This document shows, piece by piece, positions 15,666 to 29,827 of a stretch of 64,000 nucleotides of DNA. Numbering within the stretch: position 1 is the first letter of the stretch; each line of letters starts with the position of its first letter. The DNA is from Protula sp. h YS-2021 (lineage: Eukaryota; Annelida; Polychaeta; Sabellida; Serpulidae). The position numbers and the translations under genes are program-made. The stretch covers positions 24,368,927-24,432,926 of the forward strand of contig OX457028.1 in the NCBI GenBank assembly GCA_949752745.1. Reading direction: 5' to 3'. The notes beneath the pieces were generated by a model, which saw only the letters and a list, made by a program, of their open reading frames with translations, was not told the origin of the DNA and searched no databases.

Positions 15666-15949
15666 CCGGTTGGAGTCTACGCTTTCGATGATGGCTTGTT
15701 CTCTTTATTCTGGGCTTCATAACTGTCATCTAGTAGGGCTTGTTCCCTCAGTGGATGTGCTACTTGGATGTAGGGAACTTTTTAGTTTGACCCAATCGCG
15801 GAATCGCGCAGGATTCGTGCCGTTTGCGAGGGCTCAAGGATTTAAAGAAATCCAGTTGTTGCGTGTTCTTTATTTCTGTTCAAGAATGACATCACGTGGG
15901 AATGTGGGCCGTTGGCAACGAGGCTCTGGAATACGTTTGTATCTAGTTA

Positions 15950-16474
<525 letters not shown>

Positions 16475-17975
16475 TTTTCCTATTCTTTAGTTATGGGGAA
16501 TTCTCGGTAGAAATTATGATTTTCATGGCATATTTCAAAGATCGGAGTTCCCAGTTTCCTTTCTATGCTGCTTAGAGGTAATATTGAGGGCATGTATACA
16601 GGATGAAGATCCCCATTTTATTGTTAATTGTAAGATGAATTCTATAGGAAAAATATAATAAAATTATGAATCTTTACTTCAGTAGTTAATTCCCCCATCT
16701 CCTAATGTCGAAAGTAGCTGTATAGGTCGAGCTTGCACAGTTCGGATTAAATACTTATAGTCATGAATGCCTAATTCCAAACAATAGATCAAAGTGTTTT
16801 TATAACACAGCGGATCAAAAAGTATTTGTGCTCAAAATGGCGATGCTAAAAGACAAACATGTGCAAACTGGGCGGCTCCCTAATTCAGACAAAATATTTC
16901 AGTTTCTTTCAATTTCCTATTGGTTTCTAAAACAGTATATAGAATCCGGATAGTTAGGACATGTCTCTATTCTGGACAATGGGCACAAGTGTTCATACCC
17001 AATTGTAGCTTTTACGGTTTAAATAACAAGCCTAATTGAAAGGCGTTGCCACGTTTTTAGAACTGGGGGCCAAACTTTCGTAACGATAATTGTACTATGC
17101 CCCCCCCCTGAAAAGTGAGGGGGGCTGAGGCCCCTGCACCCATCTCCCGGTGACTACGCCTATGTAATTCGTAGTAGCCAATGGCGCCATATATAAATAA
17201 TATTTTTGCATGTGCCTGTCAGATAATATAAATAAGAACGTGCCGCAGTACATAGGACTACTTCTGTTTGCGAACTGTTTAATCACACAACACTTGTTAA
17301 GTCCCAAGTGGGTATAAATGTATGATATTGTTTATTCAAGTTGTCAGAAAATTTAACTGAATAACTTTATTGATTAAAACTGAAAATAGAGCGGCACTTC
17401 GTTTCTTGTAAGCGATACACTCAGAAACGTGCAAAATCTTTTACATTGTCAGCATTTACATAAATCAAAACATTTAACTGATCAATGCGAATGCTAATTC
17501 AGCGCAATAAACCATACTAGCAGGCGGGAGAAGGGGGGGGGGGTGCTCTCACAGTCTTCAAAGCAACAGGGATTCTCGCCTGAAGATCGCAAAGAATTAA
17601 TTAGCCCCCTCCCCCAAATAATTTTCTTTTTCTCATTTCTTCTATCTGAATACCAGTTATCTGTTCTCACTTAATTCCTCACTTTTAGTGTCGTGTCTCG
17701 ATCGAATTTTTCTGGGAGGGTGGAGTTACTCATCCAATAATAACGTTTTAATAGAACCAGACCTTACGGATCGTAGTGTTGGGTAGTCCGATAATTCTCT
17801 GTTTGCACTTAAAATGGACTAGTTTTCAACTTTTCACTCGCCCCAATGGATCGATTATTCAGTTAAATTAAATTTGCCCCCCCCCCCCTACCCAAAAAAA
17901 TGGTTTGTGGTGGAATTAAAAGATAAAACTGAAGCCAGAATATTGGGAAACTGAGAGCTCAGAGCTCTGCACTTC
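16475..17975. other. gene-free stretch
   Basis: AT-rich sequence with G- or C-homopolymer runs (17100, 17536, 17880). No gene recognised. Confidence 0.55.
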
Positions 17976-18193
17976 CGAGGGCCACTCACGTACCAAGTGG
18001 TTACCGTACGTGTCTCTGACTTTTTAAAATCACTCCTAAATTCAAATGCAGTCCCCACCCTCACCTGTGTGGATAACGCGGGGTACTGAGTAAACATTAC
18101 CCCCTTTCTCCGCGTTTTTTTTTTTTTGGGGGGGGGAGGGGGGGTGGTGGTGGTGTCACGCATGGTAGCACATATGATATCAAGTGACAGCCC
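17976..18193 (-). mobile_element. C-tract-bordered MITE family, copy 1
   Basis: The left end reads 'ggccactcacgtaccaagtg' and then 'ggttaccgtacgtgtct'. The right end reads 'cacgcatggtagcacatatg' then 'atatcaagtgacag'. These are the two inverted ends of a family that recurs at 22245, 23600, 24500, 28138 and 29446 in both orientations, usually next to runs of C or G. No coding capacity. Confidence 0.55.
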
Positions 18194-21100
18194 TGGGCTT
18201 TACCAGATGTACAAATTTGATATGTAGAACACTGAGGACACTGCCGGGCGGGGGGGGGGGAGGGGTAGTGGGGGGTCGGCAGATTGCCTACATTACAGTC
18301 ATCAATTGATTTTAAAAATCAAACCATTATATAATAACTTCAAAAATTTGGACACCTTGTTAATGACGACAAATTTGGCTAGTCTCAACGGTATACGGAT
18401 TAGCCAGGTTTTCAGTACATTTTTTATTTCATTGACTAAGTAAATATTGCGATGTCTCGACGTCTGTAGACCAGTTTCCAACCTTTTTAAAAAGGCACAC
18501 TTGGTTGTTGTTGTTGTTGCTGTTTTTTTTTTTTTGTTGTCGCGACCAGATCGCGATATCTATTTACCGTCTTTATTGCAACATTGGATAGACATCGGCA
18601 TATTGGTTGTATGTAAAAGTCCAAACAATGTTTTTATCGAACGTCGTTAAGACGTTGGTAACACAACCAAAAACAATGTTATTATATTATCGCTCACTAT
18701 AACAAGGGGCATCTGCTAGAGTTATTCAGAAAATAAGTAAAGTTGTGATTTTTAACGTGGCGGCGGCGCACGCACTTTTTTGTCGTTTTTCCTTTTGGAA
18801 AATAAACATGAAAAGTGACTTTGTGGGATTTTAGCACATGTTGGTGACTTAGTGGTGGTTAAATTTTAATCCATGGACACTATGTCCTTGGATTGGCAGG
18901 CTACTTACCAAAAGGCTTTGCGTGGAGTACTGTATCTTCTACACTGTTGATGTCCTGAAGTCCTGACGTCATGCTCCCAAGTGTAAGTTTCGCTGTTTGG
19001 TAGCAACATGAGTCTGTTTTAAGAAGACTCCGCAAATTCGCCTGCAGAAACTGTATTATTGCCATATATGTCATGGCTAAAAAGATTAAAAAACACGTAT
19101 TCTATAGTCAGAAAATCCCGAGTTACGAGGGAACGGGGGTTTTCTGACAATAGACTACACAGTTTTGAATCTATTAACTGTCTTGAAACATTATTATGAA
19201 AAAAAATTATCGTGTGTTCTGAGCTACGATCCATGCTAATTATATTATAAATCTACGCTAAATATAACAGATTATTCATAACTATGCCATAAATTTGGCA
19301 GACTGTTTATAATGTGTCACAACAAACTGCTCATGTTATGTCATTCAATTCAAAGCTAAATATTGTGCGTCAATATTCTCCTTAAGTACTTCTGAGATTT
19401 TTGTCACTTTCTCAGAAAATGATCGCTTAACATTACTGTTTGGCATCCATATCTTAAAAATAAATACAAATAACAAACAACTGATGAATTGTCGCTAGAT
19501 GAATAGTCGGGATACCTATTTTTTTCAAATGTTAAAGCAAAAAGAATTCAAAACACCATTTACAGAAATTGAAGGATCAGCTACCCCGGAGCTCATCCAA
19601 GACCAATCCATATGTAGCGACTTCACATTATTTATTGCTCTGCACGAAGGATAAGCCATTAAGTACTGTTAATGCCAAGGGCTGCTTCACCTGTCAGAGT
19701 AACAACAGTGGTGAATCCCTTGATTTAGCTACTACTTCGGAGTTCAGTTAAGATCCCACTACAGAGAGCAGAGATTTTATTGTACTACACATATGAAAAT
19801 CCCCTTGATTTCTTTTAGGGCCATGGGCTGTCTTACTTATCACAGTTACTGGATCCTTGGGATTATACAAAAAATAGGATTCTGGGAATTTAGAACAGTT
19901 GTCGTACCCTGCCTATTTCAATTGTCGCTAGAGAAATTGTCGTTAGATCACTTGTCGTGGATTCAGAAAAAAAGCATTGAAAACAAGCTTTAACATTTTC
20001 ACCAACCCTTAATGTCAAAGAACCCCTGTCTTTACATAAGTAACCATATGAAAGGGGCAACGAAATTCAATGAGACATAATTCCGATAGCGGTTAGTAGT
20101 ATGCTCATAAGCGAGAAAACACGCTAAAGACAATGAAAAAAATCACCAACCATGTATCAGAAACATGCGGGGACTGAAACAAGACACAAAACAATTTTAC
20201 AGCTGTATGAAATCGGAGCCGTATCATTCAAATGGCAAGCCCGGTATTCTGTGATTAGAAGTCGGGGAATTTTTTTATGCTTTTGAAAGACACAAGGTCG
20301 TTACACACAGTAATCAATGCACAAAAACTGATAAACAGCTTGACGTTTCTTTTCCTTGCAAGGCCGAGGGAAAAAGGCAAATACACAAAAACACTTCGGT
20401 ATAATGTCATGGATACCAACAAAAAAGTACTCTGCGAATAAATATCCGAATTTATGCGCTGTTGTCTCCAGGCGTCGATGTAAATATTGACAGTCATAAT
20501 AGTTCTTCTCATAAGTATATATGATTCAGTGCTATAGTCAGCATACTTCGCTTATTGATTCATCCATATCAGGTGAAGCGCTATATATTCCACACGAAGC
20601 CTAACAATACTTTGCGTCAAGATATGGCGTTTCGGATACTTTTTTTTAACCATGCGTACTAAATACAACACTATAACAACATATTAAAAGGTCATCGCTC
20701 TTGGATACTTTTCGTACATTTTCAGTGTTGTCAAAAAATATTTGGAGCAGACGAACATCGACCACCGCTTGTGTTATGGAATTAAAATATGTTCAGGCAC
20801 AACGCCAGACGCTACACAGGCGGAATAACTTAATCGCAAAGCATAACAAGTAAAACGGACTGTATAACTATTGCAAAAAGGTTTGTCACATAATGTTTGT
20901 CACTATACTGCGCGTGTGTTCTCAAAGTGATTTATAATTATAAGGGTGATAAAGACTAAAAGAGACTCAAGCAATTACACTGGCCCCAAGGTCACGTGGC
21001 CAGTGTGTCCAGCGAAAAAAAGACCGGTTATTATTGAACAACAGAAATGGGGTGACTCATGTCAGGTCGAGGATTTTCTTGAGAAGGTTTGTGAAGGTGC

Positions 21101-22244
21101 TATGATAAAATCAAGGTGCTATGATAAAATCATTATGCTATACACGGGAATTTTCGAATCCATAGATAATGGCCCCAGAGGAAATGTAATAGCGGAATAA
21201 AGCACTCGCATATATGCCCGGATAAAACGGCCTCCGATGTGGCAGCAGACAAAACCATCCCAAGACCGACGAACTGGTGTGGCACGACACAGTGACATCG
21301 ACAAGGAAGTAACTAGCAATATTTCTGGTTTTCAAAGAGGGGACAGACAATAAAATCATATATTCAGTAAACCGGCTAGGGTACAGAAAAGAAGACTTTA
21401 CCAGTTTAGAGTGACTGGATATAGTGGTCAAACGGGACGATTTGGTTAACCATATGGCATGGTTAACCATTGGCCAGTAGCACAATTTGGTTAACAATAC
21501 TGATTTCATTGACACATAATGAAAATTACCATTTTATTCTTAAAGGAAATATGCCAAAACATAATAAACCTTTTTGTTTAAAAGGTAAAGCAAATTTATA
21601 AGTACACTCCTATTTATAGCTTTAAGTCGAAAAGTGCTTGGGGCTGTTTTGTCTGCAATTTCACTTGAGTCGTTTTATCGGCTGACCTTGTATTCGGACA
21701 CCTTATATCCTGGGACGTTTTATCCGTTATCCGTTCCGTTATTAGAGAACTTCACATAATGCCATGTACATGATTGGAAATGACCATAGTGCTCTCTTTA
21801 TAAAAAGACTATTACGAAAGTGATTCAAATGCAAATGACTGAAATCGTAATAGTGAAAGAGTCCTGACAGAACTGCAGAGAAAACATATGCAGTTTAGGA
21901 TCTAATTTAAAATCTTTTTTTTTCTTTTGAGTTGCAAACTCCAGTAAAAATCCTTTGGGTACTTTTTCCTTTTAGGTTTTCGAGTGCAGATTTTGTCAGA
22001 TGTGATGTGTTGTTTAAATTGATAAGAGAACCGAGACATAGAAGTTTCTCACACACCCGAAAAACCCTCATTCTATTTTTGGATATTTTGCGGTCTTAAG
22101 AAGAAGTGGCAATGGAAAAATACGGGCATATCATTCAATACGGAAATTTTTGTCGCAGCAAAGGCCGTTATAAGTGCTAACGTATGACACGTGCTATGTA
22201 CTCTTAATATCCTGCTAATTTGCAGTACCCCTGTTGCTGAGGCG
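18194..22244. other. gene-free stretch
   Basis: No gene recognised. Minor structure: a G-rich run at 18248-18280, paired 'ttgtcgctaga' motifs at about 19488 and 19922, and a roughly 20-bp tandem duplication near 21092-21131. Confidence 0.5.
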
Positions 22245-22525
22245 AGGGAAAAATAAAACTTGTTGACTCTGCTGGGTCAAAAAAAAAAAAAAAAGGCGGA
22301 GACAGGGCGCCGCGCGCGGAGTGCCTATTTCGTTAAGAAAGGGGGTGGGGGTGTAATTTTCATTCAGTACTGTACTCCACGTTTGTCACGAAAAGAGGGG
22401 TTTTTTTCTGCACTCCGCGTTTTGGTTAAAAAAGGGGTATTATTTCACAATTAGCACTCCGCGTTTGCGAGTCGTTTTAAAAAGTCATGGGCACGCATGG
22501 CAACTAGTTGGTAGGTGAGTGGTCC
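22245..22525 (+). mobile_element. C-tract-bordered MITE family, copy 2
   Basis: It contains the family markers 'cactccgcgtttt', 'ggggtattatttcac', 'gtcgttttaaaaagtcatgg' and 'gcacgcatggcaactagttg', followed by 'gtgagtgg'. The 5' half carries a poly-A run and 'gcgccgcgcgcgg'. Confidence 0.6.
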
Positions 22526-23599
22526 TCGAGCTTTTCACAAATGGATTTTGCCCTCTACAGCAAAGCCATGCAAATCAAACGACAATCAAATGAAGATAGA
22601 ATGATTTGAAGCATTTATTAACAGAGCTCTCCACACAAAAGACGACACAAAAAAAATGATAAGAAATAATTTGAATTGCAGCCTTAATCATCGCGCCTAC
22701 GTCCCACCCGCTAAAATAGAACAAGAAATTTCCATTATGTATATTTACGTTTCTTTATACAGGTTTCAGGTTCTTTTGCTACTAGCTTACTTTCAATGAA
22801 TAATCCTTGCAATCTGAAGTTTTGGAAAGCTCAAATTAGTAGGCATTTCATTAGATTTTCTTCAATACCAGTTGTAGTTGGATTTCTCGTTTAGGTTGCA
22901 TTGTTGGTTCGATATTGGCACGTGCAGTGCAAGGATGTAAAACAAAACATCAACACTTAAGAGTTTTAATGATTATTTTGCCGTTTTGCATTAGTTTTTT
23001 TTAAAATGAAACTGAGTGTGAAACATTCGGGAAGACAGAGTATTAGCACAACTGACACAGGAAGGATTGGTTTTTTTTACAACAAGTAACCATTTGTCTT
23101 AAAAAAGATTTCCTGTTGGAATAGGCACATTACTCATGGTGCTAAAAACATTATATTTCATAATAGTTATTATTTTCTGGGATATTTTGTCAAATTACAA
23201 TTTTCATAGAATTTTTCGGTATCAGTTTCAGTAATAATTAATTAGATATCTCGCATACTTGAAGCTCTGTGAATAGTTTTAGATGTATTTAAACATTAAG
23301 CGATATCTTGAAATATTACTGATATCAAAACTTTTTGTCCGGATGTCTTTCTTTTCGAGACTTAAATGTCGAATTATCCTTTTTACAAAATTTCTAAGGC
23401 AGTATTTATTTGTAAAATAACTGTTTGATTAGATATTTCTATTTAAATGAAAGAACTCCAAATAATTCTCAATACAGATAACTAAATATTATAGGAGGTA
23501 TCATTAAGCCAATTAAAGATCCATCCAATCAATGCGGAAGTGTCAGGAGTTTGTATAAATTTGTATAAATATTAAATGGCCGGTAATATATCGACGTTT
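22526..23599. other. gene-free stretch
   Basis: AT-rich sequence, nothing recognised. Confidence 0.5.
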
Positions 23600-23746
23600 C
23601 CCACAAAAAGGGACGTTATTTCGGATTTTTCACTCCTCGTTTGGTTAAAAAAAGGGTGTATTATTTCAAAATTAGCGTTTTAAAAGTCCTGGACACACGT
23701 ATGGTAACAAGTTGGTACGTGAGTGCGCCCCCCCCCCCCTCCCTAA
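23600..23746 (+). mobile_element. C-tract-bordered MITE family, copy 3 (partial)
   Basis: The 3' half of the family is present: 'cactcctcgtttggttaaa', 'gtgtattatttcaaaattag', then 'ggacacacgtatggtaaca' and 'ggtacgtgagtgc', followed by a C run. Confidence 0.6.
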
Positions 23747-24499
23747 CCCCTCATGGGAGTCTGTGGCCTGTGTGAGCTATTGAACCGGTGTTTCCACAGT
23801 AACCAAACACAAGCTTCATAACGCCAACGATCGTTAAAAACACATAAATTTAGATATGATGATTTATCCAAATTCCATTTTGTCTTAACAACCCAAGTCT
23901 TCCGAAAGAGGCTCAAAAGTAATTAAAAGACTGGTCAGAATTGACCTATGTGGCTTAATTTAGAGGTGCGAAATACACTTTTTTTCACTTTCGATGAACT
24001 CCTGTAGCATACGATTATGAATTATTTTGCGCAGTCATTTATTGTTTTGTCTTAATCGGACAACTGTTTCGCTGCAATGAATAAGACTTTATGAGAAATG
24101 ATGACCTTCTTCTGTGAGTACTCTTCCTAATATTTTAAAAGTATTATTTTCTGAGGGCAACTGAAAAAAATTTCAAAGCAATAAAAGGATCCGAATGCAA
24201 GTTCCCCCCCCTTTAACCCTTATCCCCAAATTTATGTTAAACTTTAGATTTAGTTGGATGCCCAACAAATCGAAGCAATGGGGTTTGAGGGGGGGGGGGG
24301 GCAGGGTGGGGGTGAGCCTTGGAATGACCGGGAAGAAAAAAGCTCAATTCGTAAAGATCCAATTTAACTGAAGTGGTTATCAAAAGAATGTCACCGAAAG
24401 AGTTCGATTCGAAAAGATCTAATTGAATTTATGACAGCAGTTCGAAAAGATGGACAATTTGTGACTTAATTAAGAAAGACCACTGTATGTTTTTTCTAG

Positions 24500-24973
24500 G
24501 TATTCCGAAAGAAACCGCATGTTTCACCCTAAAAAGAGGGACTCTTTCGGAATTGCACTCTGCGTCAACAAAATGGGTATTCAGTCATTGTGCGCATACA
24601 CTTCTCAGTGAGTGCCTGTCTTGTTTTCGTTCTATAACGCAGTAACGTGCGTTATGGCTGCTGCGCCTGTGCTTATATAAATACATAATTTGGTGTAAAG
24701 GGTTTTCCAAAATTAAATTTGAAACTCCGCGTTCAAGAGGTGAAATTTACCAGGGTGCCCACGTTAGGTAAAAATGGGGTATTTTTCAAACTTAGTACTC
24801 AGCGTTTAGGGGTCGTTTTAAAAAGTCCATGACTAAAATGACCTCTAAAAGCGTTGTGTTGAATTTGAATTGATACCCCCTTGGACCGCGTCTGGCTAAA
24901 ATTGCTCCCTTTTTCCGCATTTTTTTTTTTTGGACACGTATGGTAACACATAGGATGTCAAGTGCCCCCCCCC
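24500..24973. mobile_element. C-tract-bordered MITE family, copy 4 (rearranged)
   Basis: Fragments of the 3' half in plus orientation (24540-24580 and 24725-24835) are followed by an opposite-orientation piece (24875-24973) ending 'ggtaacacataggatgtcaa', 'gtg' and a C run. The mixture of orientations suggests nested or rearranged copies. Confidence 0.5.
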
Positions 24974-25574
24974 CCATCCCCACCTTGGGTCTGATGAATC
25001 TCGGGTTATGATGACAGTCGTCCTATTAACTACCGCCAGTTTAAATAAAAAGGAAAACCAAATACTTTCTTTGCTAAACCACTCTGTCGATTCTGTCGTA
25101 AAGAACGAAACAACGAAATGACAGCTGATATAGATGAATGTTCAAATTATAGTGTTGCTTGCTGAAGAAAAAAGATGCTTGATATGCGGTTATATTTATG
25201 TACTTAGTTTGACGTTGGTTCAGTTAAAGAAAGACCCCAAATAATATCTTCATGGCTGAATATAATTTTATGTTTGCCTACCACACGGTTGTGCGAACAC
25301 TTTACGTGCAAAGCAGACATATTGTCGGTTGAACAGTGAAATTTCTACCCTGTGAATTTATCTAGAATTTTATGCAATCGTGGGCACTGGAAATTTGTGT
25401 ATTGTGTCTACAAATATGCAATTATTTATGGTTTCAGTCACAGACGAGCACGTAACACTTTTTAGGGTCTTCGAAATGACGAAACAAAACACTTTGTAAA
25501 TTGCTATAAAAGTGCTACGTTTGAATTGAAATAAGCGTACTTGATTTTCAAGTCAGAAAACGAAAGATATGAAA
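24974..25574. other. gene-free stretch
   Basis: AT-rich, nothing recognised. Confidence 0.5.
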
Positions 25575-26346
25575 CCCGAACACTCGCGTAACGTCGGGCC
25601 GACGTCGGAACGGTATAAACCAGGTCGGAAAACGTCGGCATCGGCTTCGATGCATCGGTAATGCATCGGTTATAGGTTGGCAATAGTCGAATTTCCATTT
25701 TTTTCTCATTCGTCGCAAGTTCATCGGTTACCGACGTTGGCCCGATGATTATTTTCCTCAGTTTAATAGATGTTGGCAAATATTCATCGGGCCGACATCT
25801 TTTTCCGACGAACTTCCGACGAATTGGGAATTTGTTTTTGCTAAAAATATTATATTCATATATTACACGTATTTCTCAATGCATATATTATACATATATT
25901 TTTATGCATTGGTTATACGTTGGAAATAGATTAACTTCCGACCAATGGTAAAAAAATTTAACGGATATTGCATACGTATATTCGATGTATTTAGTTATAC
26001 ATACATTATACATATATTTGTATATGTTGGCCCAACGTCTGACATAGACGTACTTCCGACGGAACAAAACTTAATTGTTTTTGAAAAAGATATTACTGAT
26101 GTATAACCGACGGATTACAATAATCGTATAATATACAAATATATCACTGCATCGGCTATACGTCGGAAATATACCGAATTCCGACGAAAACTAATGTTTT
26201 TATTTGAGATATTACAAGCATGTAATATGCGTATAAAAATATACGCATATTATACATATAGTTATATTTGTCGGTGAAACGTCGGAAATATACCGATTTC
26301 CAATGGATCTCTAAATTTGTGTATTTCACGCATAACTTGAAATGAA

Positions 26347-26506
<160 letters not shown>

Positions 26507-26836
26507 CGTTGTGTTCGAGTGCTCCACATATTCCACAGCGTCGGAAAAAAGATGCCGATATTGCCAACGCGTATTATACGTATTTTTTTAAACGTCTTTA
26601 AAACGCATATTTTCCTATGTATAAACGACGTCGGAAATACATCGGAAAAAAGATGCCGATATTGCAATCGTATATTATACGTATTTTTTATACGTCTATA
26701 AAACGCATATTTTCCGATGCTTATTCGGCGTCGGAAATTTATCGATTGACGTTTTGTAGGGGACATTATGAAGAATCAATAGTGGTGCATTATGAATATA
26801 CTTGAAAATTATCCTTTGCCTCAATAAACTAGCCCC

Positions 26837-27030
26837 AGCCGCCGTGGAGTAGAGGTATGTTCCGCGCCTAGGATGCAAGAGTCCCCGGTTCAAACCCGAG
26901 TAAGTACTAGTGTTCAGTTGCAAAATATAGATATGCTATGTTGTATATTGATATGCTATGGTGTATGTATGAATATGTGAATTATGAATGGTTGGTAAAG
27001 GTTCAATGGGTCAGTTAAGGTTAGAAACAA
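26837..27030 (+). mobile_element. tRNA-derived SINE (nested)
   Basis: A tRNA-like head has an A-box-like 'tggagtagagg' (26845-26855) and a perfect B-box 'ggttcaaaccc' (26887-26897), spaced as in RNA polymerase III promoters. The acceptor arms do not pair, so this is not a tRNA gene. A tRNA-unrelated body with 'gatatgctatg' repeats follows. The 3' end is approximate. It is nested in the 25575-27329 element. Confidence 0.6.
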
Positions 27031-27370
27031 TTTTTTTACGTATAAAAATCATCGGAAGTTCGTCGGAAATGCATCGGAATATAAACGTATAACCGACGTA
27101 TAGCCGACGGTTGGTTTCCGACGTCGAAGAATTTGTAGGGATATTTCCGACGGTGGCCCGACGTATTAAAGATATATCGGCCCGATGTATATCCGATGTA
27201 CGAAGCCGCTATATCTATTATGCGTCGGGCCATAGTTAATCCTATGTGCAACCGATACATCGGCCGACGAAGTTGCCGATATTGCCGATCTAGTATAGAT
27301 GTATTTTAGACGTTACGCGAGTGTTCGGGAACTCGTTATGACCTTATCAGTCTAATAAACCTTTAAGAGC

Positions 27371-28082
27371 ATGCACAAGCGGGGAAAGCTAATAGCAATC
27401 TCAAGGCAAGCGAAAACAAGTATCATTTCTGTGAAAAGCCATGATAAAGCTGGTAAAACAGAGAAGCTAACCAAACGCAATGAGAACATACATGAACATT
27501 TCTGCGCTGAGGTTTTTGAAAATGCGCACTTAAAGCAAGGGGATACAAATATCTTGGGGCAGAAAGATAGTTGCGAAGTAGCTACAAACGCCAAAACAAG
27601 TTCGGACGAGGCTGTACTTCGGCCCGGTAGTGATGGGGGAGGGTGCTCAGCTATAGCTGCAAGACTTCCCCGTGACCGGGACCAAGGAACGGGGACAGAG
27701 ACTTCTGAACAATATGCTTCAAGGGCAGGTCAGACCCAAGTTGATATCTCTAGCACATGCTTCGTAAACAATGCTGAATGTGTTTGTGTACCGTCAAAAC
27801 AAGAACGTCAGTCGATGGCTACAGATGAATCATCAGTACAACAAGTATTTACTTCTGATACTCGAACTACAAGTATAAGTGAAACACGAAATAGATCAGA
27901 TAACGATGCAAAAAAACGACCAGGGACCCCGGAAGACTCAAAGTTTCAGTCGGATATATCAATGAAAACGGATGAAAAAACAGGTCTTTCGGATAAGCTG
28001 TTAGAAAATAAGACTGAAAATGGTGTTGGCAAGGGTATAAAGAGTGACGTTATTGCTGAAGGCTCGGATAGCAGCGATTCGG
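27371..28082 (+). CDS. BAHCC1/TNRC18-like: BAHCC1/TNRC18-like protein, exon 1 of those seen
   Basis: An open frame from the ATG at 27371 to a donor at 28083 (GATTCGG|GTAAGC), phase 1. It encodes about 237 residues of low-complexity, Ser/Thr/Lys/Glu-rich sequence ending in an acidic-serine run (EGSDSSDSG), with no fold visible. An in-frame TAA at 27356 limits how far left it can extend. The ATG may be the true start, or the exon may begin at a weak acceptor such as 27366-27367. The right inverted repeat of the 25575-27329 element ends 41 bp upstream, so the true 5' border may have been altered. It is placed in the gene because its phase-1 donor matches the phase-1 acceptor at 29828. Family assignment rests on later exons. 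Confidence 0.65.
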
Positions 28083-28137
28083 GTAAGCCTAAAACAAACG
28101 TAAAGATTGTTAGTATTCTCTCCCTCTGAATCTCTCC

Positions 28138-28468
28138 ACCACCCCCCCCCCCCCACCGGGGAGGCGGCCACTTCGTATTAAACGTGTTACCATGGCTGTC
28201 AAGAAAAAAAAAAAACGCGTAGAAAAGGGGGTTGGTAATTTTGAGGCCAGAAACGGTCCGCGCGAAGTGCCAGTCTCATTAAAAATTACGATTTTCATTC
28301 AGGGCTCCGCGTTTCCCACAAAAAAGGGAGAGGGGGATTATTTCGAAGTTTCCGTGTTTGGTGAGAAAAAGGGGTATTATTTCAAAATTAGCACTCCGCG
28401 CTTAGGAGTCGTTTTGAAAAGTCATGGACACGCAGTTGGCCAGTTGTACGTGAGTGCCCCCTTCCCCC
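28138..28468 (+). mobile_element. C-tract-bordered MITE family, copy 5 (most complete)
   Basis: It begins after a C run with 'gccacttcgtattaaacgtg' and 'ttaccatgg', has an internal poly-A run and the markers 'ggctccgcgtttcccac' and 'ggggtattatttcaaaatta', and ends 'ggacacgcagttggcc', 'gtacgtgagtgccccc'. About 330 bp, the best-preserved copy. It lies in the first intron, 55 bp past the donor. Confidence 0.65.
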
Positions 28469-28469
28469 C

Positions 28470-28471
<2 letters not shown>

Positions 28472-28549
<78 letters not shown>

Positions 28550-28560
28550 CCTCTCTCTCT
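28472..28560. repeat. (CT)n microsatellite
   Basis: About 90 bp of CT with a few interruptions, followed by CCCT-rich sequence. Intronic. Long open frames here are artefacts. Confidence 0.95.
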
Positions 28561-28639
28561 TACCTTCCCCTCCCTCCCGCCCTCCCTCCCTCCCACTTCC
28601 CCTCCCCTTCCTGATTCGTAGCCGGGCCGGGGTATCCAC

Positions 28640-29445
28640 ACTTTGCGTAATGGGGGTTAGGAGTGGGATTGTATACAGGGTAATTTATACCCCACAGGGG
28701 GAGAATATAAGCGATCGACCGCATGTGTCTGTCGGTCGGTCTGTCATCAAGAGCTTGTTAACACGATAACTTAAAAAACTCACGCAAGGATTTTAATGAA
28801 ACTTGGTATGTAGCTTCTATGGGAACAAACACAGATCGGTATTGTAAATGGGCCAGGTTCGTCCAAGGAAAATGGACCAGCTGGACTTGGAAAATTTCAA
28901 CCATTGGTGGCCGTGTTTAACTGATGGGGACCTGTGGGGTATATGTGGGCTTGCACACTGCTCTAGTCCCTTCATTTTGTTGTAAGGAGTTCGTATTACG
29001 TTCAAAACCGCGCCTATATTGGAGGGCTGGGTGGGATGGGGGTTGGTGGGTACAAATAATAGATAAATAAACAAACAAAACGCGTCAGCAATTTATATCA
29101 TGACTGTATCAACACTTATATAACGAGGGCGAGGATATATGCAAGCCAATACCTTGAGTTTGGTCCGACGGATCCAAATTGAAGGGCGTGTGGGATTGGC
29201 GACCCCTAACATGACACAAAGGAATAGAGATTTGGGGAGGGAGGGGAGGGGGTTTCGAATTCCTCTCTCAATAAATCAGAAAGGAAACAGCTGTGCAAGG
29301 ATGTGGGATTGAAGGTCCATGCAGCCGAATTCCGTGACTGGGTATAAAGTTTGTGTTTCATTCAGAGTCGCACCCAGATTGGTGGGCGATGGGGGGATTT
29401 TCGACTCCCAAAAATGACAAATATCCAGGTTTTTAGGGGGTACTC
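28640..29445 (+). repeat. dispersed intronic repeats (shared with 56.8-57.3 kb)
   Basis: Blocks around 'cattcagagtcgcaccca', 'aaatcagaaaggaaac' and 'tgcaaggatgtgggatt' have relatives at 56830-57290 ('cattcagagccgtgtc', 'aaatcagaaatgaaacg'). At 28700-28830 there is a 'gtctgtcggtcggtctgtca' block followed by 'gaaacttggtatgtag', a type of repeat tail common in invertebrate introns. Class unknown. Confidence 0.45.
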
Positions 29446-29748
29446 TAGGGGCCACTTACATACGAATTAGTTTCCACAAATTAGTGACTAAGTGTGAAAC
29501 GTGAAGAACCAAGTGTGAAATAATACCTCCCGCTTTTAACAAAACGTGGAGTGCAGTTCCAAAAGTACCTCTGCCCTTTTTCTGTTGTAAACACGGGATA
29601 CTGAATGAAAAATACCCCCCCTTCCCCTCGTTAACGAAATTAGCACTCCGCACGGACCGCGTCAGGCCTCAGAATGATGCCTATAAATTCTGGGTGTTTT
29701 TTTGTGCATGCATGGTAATCCATGTGATACACAAGTGCCCCCCCCCCC
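29446..29748 (-). mobile_element. C-tract-bordered MITE family, copy 6
   Basis: Inverse orientation: 'gccacttacatacg' at the left, 'aacgtggagtgcagttcc', 'aaacacgggatactgaat', 'gcactccgcacggaccgcg', then 'gcatgcatggtaatcc' and 'gtgatacacaagtg' before a C run. It lies 80 bp upstream of the exon 2 acceptor. Confidence 0.6.
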
Positions 29749-29827
29749 CTGGAATAAGCTCCCCTGGCAGTAAAGCAGGTATTTATTATTTTAAGTTAAA
29801 GTATTGTAATGTCTTGTTTTTTTTCAG

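Noticed and set aside
26837..26911. Genuine tRNA gene
   Set aside because: A and B boxes are present, but the acceptor stem does not pair and an unrelated body follows, so a tRNA-derived SINE is the better call.
28192..28641. Long Ser-Leu or Arg-Glu repeat frames over the (CT)n tract (also 53257-53645 over (GA)n)
   Set aside because: Open on both strands because of the simple repeat. They lie in introns of the host gene.
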